Virus record (IMG/VR): IMGVR_UViG_3300007735_000734
Span: 1-42,398 of that record
Strand: one strand, 5' to 3'
Origin: a virus
Length of the DNA stretch: 42,398 bases
Position 1 is the first letter of the stretch. The number at the start of each line of letters is the position of its first letter. Positions 38,988 through 42,398 of this stretch are shown one piece after another. Under the pieces are notes generated by a model that did not search any database, was not told where the DNA came from, and saw only the letters and a list, made by a program, of their open reading frames with translations. The translations under genes and the position numbers were made by a program.

Positions 38988-39106
38988 TACTTTCCCTCTC
39001 TCTCGCAGGCGTGCGGAGGAATGTCGTACCACTCCGCTAGGCTCTTCACTTTATTTCCATACCACTTTTGGCATTTCTCGCAGGTTCCTATCAGGATCAT
39101 TACCAT
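38987..39106 (-). CDS. 39-residue zinc-knuckle-type protein
   Basis: The frame reads MVMILIGTCEKCQKWYGNKV, then KSLAEWYDIPPHACEREGK. CEKC and HAC give a CxxC...HxxC-like set for one zinc. AAGG lies 5 bases before the ATG at 39106; an internal ATG at 39100 is possible. Short but well packed between overlapping neighbours. Confidence 0.6.
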   Translation of the reverse strand: MVMILIGTCEKCQKWYGNKVKSLAEWYDIPPHACEREGK

Positions 39107-39249
39107 TCCAACCTTTCTTCCATCATTCGATCGTATGCTTCATCAGGATCGGGTTCTCCGCATCCGCACTCGGTAGGTATCCGTTCGCACCGCTCACAGA
39201 TATCTTCCTTCCCTAGTGAATAGGGGTCTTCTAGTATCGGGCCGCTCAT
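39100..39249 (-). CDS. 49-residue Cys-rich protein
   Basis: The product reads MSGPILEDPYSLGKEDICER, then CERIPTECGCGEPDPDEAYD. Four cysteines in CxxC and CxC pairs suggest a zinc knuckle with an acidic end. The ATG at 39249 has GGAG very close, and the frame overlaps its neighbours by four and seven bases. No family was recognised. Confidence 0.6.
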   Translation of the reverse strand: MSGPILEDPYSLGKEDICERCERIPTECGCGEPDPDEAYDRMMEERLEW

Positions 39250-39374
39250 TCTCCAGCACTCCATTCTTCATATTGTTGCTTCTCTCTATTCCATACGCAA
39301 TACCCGCCGCAGGAACATTCACCTATTCCTGGAACATAATCGCTATAAATATATTGATGTTTATGATCGCTCAT
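39246..39374 (-). CDS. 42-residue Cys-containing protein
   Basis: The product reads MSDHKHQYIYSDYVPGIGEC, then SCGGYCVWNREKQQYEEWSA. Histidines near the N-terminus and CSCGGYC could bind zinc. The start has only a weak, distant AAGG, but its ATG overlaps the stop of the preceding gene by one base. H-H--IYSD-VPGIG-C-C is a pattern I recall from small phage proteins. Confidence 0.6.
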   Translation of the reverse strand: MSDHKHQYIYSDYVPGIGECSCGGYCVWNREKQQYEEWSAGE

Positions 39375-39661
39375 TAGATCACTACCTTTTCGCACTCGGC
39401 GCAGGTAAACCCATCAGGATAACCTTCTGCTTCTGCTGCTTCAGCATCGTTAGAATCTTTTCCGCACTCCAGGCAGATCATTCCATCGCTAGTCTGGTAT
39501 CCGATTACTTCGATTCCTTCCCAGGAATAAGAGCTATCGAGGAATTCCTGAGAGCTATCATCGAGATCAAAGGATGGGAATTCCATCTTCTCTAACACGC
39601 TTCTCATATCGTCAGTATCGATTAGATAGGTAAATCTCATCTCCAGCTTATGCTTAGGCAT
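39374..39661 (-). CDS. Zinc-ribbon hypothetical protein
   Basis: The 95-residue product starts MPKHKLEMRFTYLIDTDDMR, has an acidic middle and ends with a zinc ribbon CLEC...CAEC (about residues 63-66 and 87-90). It starts with the ATG overlapping the previous stop by one base. N-terminal part could be a small alpha/beta fold. Function unknown. Confidence 0.7.
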   Translation of the reverse strand: MPKHKLEMRFTYLIDTDDMRSVLEKMEFPSFDLDDSSQEFLDSSYSWEGIEVIGYQTSDGMICLECGKDSNDAEAAEAEGYPDGFTCAECEKVVI

Positions 39662-39900
39662 TACGCGATCCCCCTCTCAATGTCGGTGGCGTTCATTAGC
39701 TGGAGATACTCTCCTAGTAATTGAGCCGCCTTTTCATCCCTGGAATAGACATAACTTTGATCATTCATCAGCTTGTATGGTGGATACCATACGCCGTTGA
39801 TATAAGTAGTACCTTCTGGGAATCTAGCCCATTCAGAATCCATATCCCAGTACCATCCCTTATCGCTATCGTAAGTAATAATAAAGTGGTGCTGGCTCAT
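39661..39900 (-). CDS. Hypothetical aromatic-rich protein
   Basis: The 79-residue product starts MSQHHFIITYDSDKGWYWDM and has DSEWARFPEGTTYINGVWYP, with an unusually high Trp/Tyr content, and a helical end (AAQLLGEYLQLMNATDIERG). The HHFII-YD---GW-WD pattern looks like a small beta-rich domain found in phages. It overlaps both neighbours by one base. Confidence 0.7.
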   Translation of the reverse strand: MSQHHFIITYDSDKGWYWDMDSEWARFPEGTTYINGVWYPPYKLMNDQSYVYSRDEKAAQLLGEYLQLMNATDIERGIA

Positions 39901-40058
39901 TACGCTTCCGCCTTTACTCTGGCGATGCGGAATGATCCTGGATCATTCGATCGATAGTCGGCCAGTATCTCCAGAGCTTCCTTCTTCGATGCGGCCGTAT
40001 ATACCGGCTCCCATCCGTTCCAGTAAAGGCCCTGGACTTCATAGTCATATTTATTCAT
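39900..40058 (-). CDS. 52-residue phage hypothetical protein
   Basis: The product reads MNKYDYEVQGLYWNGWEPVY, then TAASKKEALEILADYRSNDP, and ends FRIARVKAEA. The order 'Y-(V/L)QG-Y---WE-V---------L--YR-N-PG--FRI--V' is a small conserved phage family of unknown function as I recall. GGAG lies 8 bases before the ATG. Confidence 0.7.
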   Translation of the reverse strand: MNKYDYEVQGLYWNGWEPVYTAASKKEALEILADYRSNDPGSFRIARVKAEA

Positions 40059-40216
40059 CAGATATTCTCCATCTCTTCCTGGCAGTCACTTTCCCCGTGT
40101 AGATCGATCCATTCAGTCGAATTAGGAGAGTAGTAGCTGATCTCCCATCCGCATTGAGAGCAAACATAGTAACCTTGATCCTGGCGTTCGAGCCGGTACT
40201 CTCTACTAGGCTTCAC
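40058..40216 (-). CDS. 52-residue zinc-finger-type protein
   Basis: The product reads (M)KPSREYRLERQDQGYYVCSQ, then CGWEISYYSPNSTEWIDLHG and ends ESDCQEEMENI. CSQC followed by H and C builds a C2HC zinc site. It starts at GTG 40216 with AAGG 7 bases upstream, overlapping the previous stop by four bases. No family name can be given. Confidence 0.65.
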   Translation of the reverse strand: MKPSREYRLERQDQGYYVCSQCGWEISYYSPNSTEWIDLHGESDCQEEMENI

Positions 40217-40476
40217 GCGTTTACCTTCTCAGCGCAGTGATTCCAGCAATTCCCGCAGTCAGCGCAGTGATCTAATTGTGATCCTGGATCGTAACCAGCT
40301 CCGCAGGTATCGCACTCGCCTTCCGGCTCCCAGGTAGCGTAGTAATCTCCCTCTACTTCGCGTAGTCCGGTATAGATCACTATCTGCCCGTCTAGATCTT
40401 TATCGATGGCATAACCCAGGCATAACTTCGCTAGCTCAGATCGGAATTGATATCCCGATATCTTATTTTCGCTCAT
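40213..40476 (-). CDS. Zinc-binding hypothetical protein
   Basis: The 87-residue product starts MSENKISGYQFRSELAKLCL and contains DKDLDGQIVIYTGLREVEGD, then a cysteine-rich end (ECDTCGAGYDP, DHCADCGNCWNHCAEK). The 'D-DGQIVIYTGL' motif is common in small actinobacterial phage proteins as I recall. Several cysteines and histidines at the end could bind one or two zinc ions. It overlaps both neighbours. Confidence 0.72.
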   Translation of the reverse strand: MSENKISGYQFRSELAKLCLGYAIDKDLDGQIVIYTGLREVEGDYYATWEPEGECDTCGAGYDPGSQLDHCADCGNCWNHCAEKVNA

Positions 40477-41045
40477 TACGCGATCACCTTCTCAATGGCA
40501 TCTTTGGGGATATCAAACTTCCCGCTCGATAGGAATACAGCTTCTTCATCCTCTTCGAGATTCATTATCGCAGCTTCGCGGCCAGTCATACTATCGATAT
40601 AGCGATAGCCTTCTCGCTCCAACTCGCGGCAGATATCGCGCAGTTGCTTCTCGATGATGCTTCCATCGATATCGATCCATTCATCATCACCATCGTATCC
40701 TTCTACGCTGAAGGAATTCCAGTGAGTATTATGGTAGCCGAAAGAATTACGGTTGAGAGTAATATAGGCGCAGCCTACGGGCCAGGTCAGTGAGCTATCT
40801 TCCTGCCGCGTAAGGCGGCCGTAAATAGCTACGCCATCGCCCTGGCAGTGATTCAGTGAAAATCGTACTTCGAGATCAGTAGGAAGATGACCTAACTTTT
40901 CTTCTAATCTAGAAGTCAGATAATCTTTGACTTCATCGCTATCCATAACTTCATATAGGAATTCCTGATATTCCCGGATAGCTCTCTCTCGCGCATCACC
41001 TTCTAATTCCTGGAAGGTATATCGCCTTACCGTGTAGTACTTCAT
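40476..41045 (-). CDS. Conserved phage hypothetical (YTF-EL family), complete copy
   Basis: The 189-residue product starts MKYYTVRRYTFQELEGDARE. It contains RFSLNHCQGDGVAIYGRLTR and a mid part with GYHNTHWNSFSVEGYDGDDE, ending with a helical acidic domain. The TF-EL---A+E-AI-EY opening and the FSLN-CQGDGVA-YG stretch are typical of a widespread uncharacterised phage family. The start at 41045 with GGAG is preferred to 41066. Its 5' part is repeated at 1..287. Function unknown. Confidence 0.78.
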   Translation of the reverse strand: MKYYTVRRYTFQELEGDARERAIREYQEFLYEVMDSDEVKDYLTSRLEEKLGHLPTDLEVRFSLNHCQGDGVAIYGRLTRQEDSSLTWPVGCAYITLNRNSFGYHNTHWNSFSVEGYDGDDEWIDIDGSIIEKQLRDICRELEREGYRYIDSMTGREAAIMNLEEDEEAVFLSSGKFDIPKDAIEKVIA

Positions 41046-41132
41046 CTCTTCATCTCCATCCCGCATTAGGACATTCGCCTAATATGCGGCCACCTTCCAG
41101 GGATATCGCTAGCCCTGGAAGATAGTCGCGTA

Positions 41133-41846
41133 TTACGCCTTTCGCATAGGCATCAGTAACGCCCTCCAGGTTACTTTATTGCCCTCCAGGCCGATGATAA
41201 TCGGCTTCTTTTCATCGATAAATTCGATCGTCACGCTGCCCTTCTTCCCTACGATCTTCGCGTAATCGGCAAAGAAGGAAGGGTTCAGAGTGATATTCGC
41301 CAGAGCTACACGCGGTTGATCTTCCGCGGGCCATAGTTGATCAGTGGGAGGGTAGGTACCATCAAAGGCGCGAAAGGATACTTCCTGATCCAGATAGCGG
41401 GCCGTTACGCGATCACCATCGCGTTCGATCGTCATAAAGATATTGATACCCTTCGCCGCCTTCGCTAACGCGATGATCTTCTTCGCATCATCGACAGGAA
41501 TTACCGTGGCAGGTAGTGATCCCGCCATATTCTCCACTTGCTCTACTTTCCCTTCTATCAAGCGATAGCGATCGGTAGCCTTAGCGATCACTTGATCGCC
41601 TTCCGATACGATCGAGATCGTGTTGAGTAGGGGCAGGCTCTTATCCTTGCCCGCGTGGGTAATTACTCCCTCTAATAGCTCTAATAAGGTGCCCGCGTGA
41701 ATTGCTACCGTGCCGGTAGTCTTCGCCGCTTTATCTTCTAGTGATGCCTTCATCTCTTTTCCTTTCCTATTGATCTCGCCAGTGGGGTTAGATGATGACC
41801 AGCTAACCGTATCGACCATATCTTCATCGCGTAATTGTGCGCTCAT
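41133..41846 (-). CDS. DnaN-like sliding clamp, right copy with optional N-terminal extension
   Basis: The core from M at 41753 is 206 residues and matches the left clamp over most of its length, with changes clustered in two places: NTISIVSEGDQVIAKATDR for NTIGIESSGDLVIARATDR, and GINIFMTI for GSYAYMTI. The C-terminus again ends LLMPMRKA. An in-frame start at 41846, with the same AAGGAAAAG context as the left gene, adds 31 residues (MSAQLRDEDMVDTVSW...). The ATG at 41753 has its own RBS, so one locus may give two proteins. Like the left copy it has two, not three, DnaN domains. Confidence 0.83.
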   Translation of the reverse strand: MSAQLRDEDMVDTVSWSSSNPTGEINRKGKEMKASLEDKAAKTTGTVAIHAGTLLELLEGVITHAGKDKSLPLLNTISIVSEGDQVIAKATDRYRLIEGKVEQVENMAGSLPATVIPVDDAKKIIALAKAAKGINIFMTIERDGDRVTARYLDQEVSFRAFDGTYPPTDQLWPAEDQPRVALANITLNPSFFADYAKIVGKKGSVTIEFIDEKKPIIIGLEGNKVTWRALLMPMRKA

Positions 41847-41957
41847 ATCTTTTCCTTCATCTCTTATTCATCGCCGCCCCTATGGCAGCGATGCCGTATC
41901 GGTAAGGATACGATCTAAGGCAGGGAATATCAAGCATCCCTGCCCTAGCTCTTAGCC

Positions 41958-42101
41958 TTATCGGTAGCCGATTAGGTGGCACACTCTCCCTTCTATCGTG
42001 TCGCGACATTCGCCATATACCGGCTCTAGGAATATCGCCGCGGCCAGGATAGTCAAGGCCAGGGCCGCCAGGAGGGCTAGTAATATCTTTTCCTGGCGCA
42101 T
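41958..42101 (-). CDS. Small single-pass membrane protein (right copy)
   Basis: The 47-residue product starts MRQEKILLALLAALALTILA, nearly identical to 1107..1250, with the tail ECRDTIEGRVCHLIGYR. The ATG at 42101 overlaps the previous stop. A longer frame to 42170 covers the upstream gene and is rejected. The very high conservation compared with the nearby clamp region suggests that the sequence is constrained. Confidence 0.7.
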   Translation of the reverse strand: MRQEKILLALLAALALTILAAAIFLEPVYGECRDTIEGRVCHLIGYR

Positions 42102-42259
42102 CATTGACCTACCTGGATGCCCGCATAGCGGGCCATAGTGTCTAGGGCGATATGGATATCGCAGCGGCATTGATCGCCGCCCATATTTTCCTCATATTCC
42201 AGGTGAGAGTAGTTACTCTCATAAATCTCGTTTATCAATTCCTGGAGAGTGTCGCGCAT
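42101..42259 (-). CDS. Hypothetical 52-residue protein (right copy)
   Basis: The product reads MRDTLQELINEIYESNYSHL and ends ARYAGIQVGQ. It is the counterpart of 1250..1411, with one codon deleted and several substitutions in the middle (GGDQCRCDIH for GGGELCDCEIH), keeping two cysteines. The start at 42259 is the second of two ATGs behind GGAGGA. Confidence 0.68.
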   Translation of the reverse strand: MRDTLQELINEIYESNYSHLEYEENMGGDQCRCDIHIALDTMARYAGIQVGQ

Positions 42260-42398
42260 CATTCCTCCGCACAATCGCATAGATGGCCGCAGGTATAGCA
42301 AACATAACCGCATCCCCAGGCCGTGTTATACCCGTACACGCGGCGGCCATCGCCGCCTATAAAGGTGTACCAGCGGCCCGCGGCGTCCATCGCCGCCC
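42259..42398 (-). CDS. Small Cys-rich protein (right copy, 5' end cut)
   Basis: The frame ends with GYNTAWGCGYVCYTCGHLCD and CAEE and runs off the window edge before its start. It is the counterpart of 1411..1587, with CAEE for CGEE at the end. The stop overlaps the following ATG. Confidence 0.7.
   Translation of the reverse strand, partial: AAMDAAGRWYTFIGGDGRRVYGYNTAWGCGYVCYTCGHLCDCAEE

Larger units (their letters stand above)
40759..42398. repeat. Right copy of the diverged end repeat
   Basis: This is the second copy of 1..1550 in the same orientation. Identity is complete by eye for about 300 bases and then falls, with changes spread over clamp, membrane and Cys-rich genes while frames stay open. 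Bases 41754..41846 are an in-frame insertion absent from the left copy. The repeat ends exactly at the window edge. Confidence 0.95.

Overview
The window reads as a nearly complete genome of a lytic tailed phage. It is best explained as a podovirus-like phage of an actinobacterial host. A WhiB-type regulator (32720..32995) points to Actinobacteria, because WhiB proteins are essentially restricted to that phylum and its phages. A large terminase, portal, scaffold, HK97-fold capsid, adaptor-like and nozzle-like tail genes and a giant probable ejection protein are present. No tape-measure, integrase, repressor, DNA polymerase or tRNA gene was recognised.

Layout. (1) 1..2591 is a leftward module of small genes, with a two-domain DnaN-like sliding clamp at 375..995; every long gap between these genes holds stem-loops. 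(2) 2592..3291 is non-coding, with short repeats and dense inverted repeats; it is the divergent control region and a candidate packaging or replication site. (3) 3292..30773 is the rightward virion and lysis block. Its order is terminase, portal, giant virion protein, scaffold, capsid, a run of tiny basic or Cys-rich proteins, a collagen-like fibre with an adjacent glycosyltransferase, adaptor, a cassette of related receptor-binding-type fibre genes interleaved with two HNH endonucleases, nozzle, small membrane proteins and an M15 peptidase endolysin. A strong terminator follows. (4) 30763..31099 holds two small leftward genes. (5) 31281..37925 is the rightward replication and regulation block: Cas4-like exonuclease, WhiB, DnaB/RecA-like ATPase, Holliday-junction-type nuclease, methyltransferase, split primase, sigma-like factor, another PD-(D/E)XK nuclease and an FmdB-type zinc ribbon. 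(6) 37926..38149 is a convergent terminator region with a candidate small RNA. (7) 38150..42398 is leftward again: a lytic transglycosylase with a tiny membrane protein, a tightly overlapping string of zinc-ribbon microproteins, then a second, diverged copy of the left end.

The two ends are related. Bases 40759..42398 are a diverged copy of 1..1550, identical by eye over about the first 300 bases and then carrying many substitutions and a net 90-base gain. The window is therefore either a permuted or circular genome whose overlapping ends come from two strain variants, or it carries a true duplication including two variant clamp genes. If the ends are the same locus, the unit length is about 40,848 bases.

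How it works together (inference): with no DNA polymerase of its own, the phage probably uses the host replicase, supplying its own clamp, primase parts, helicase-like ATPase and nucleases. WhiB and sigma-like proteins would redirect transcription. Host range is probably set in the collagen fibre and fibre/HNH region (19965..27920), which is the most unusual part of the window together with the intergenic stem-loops and the duplicated clamp.
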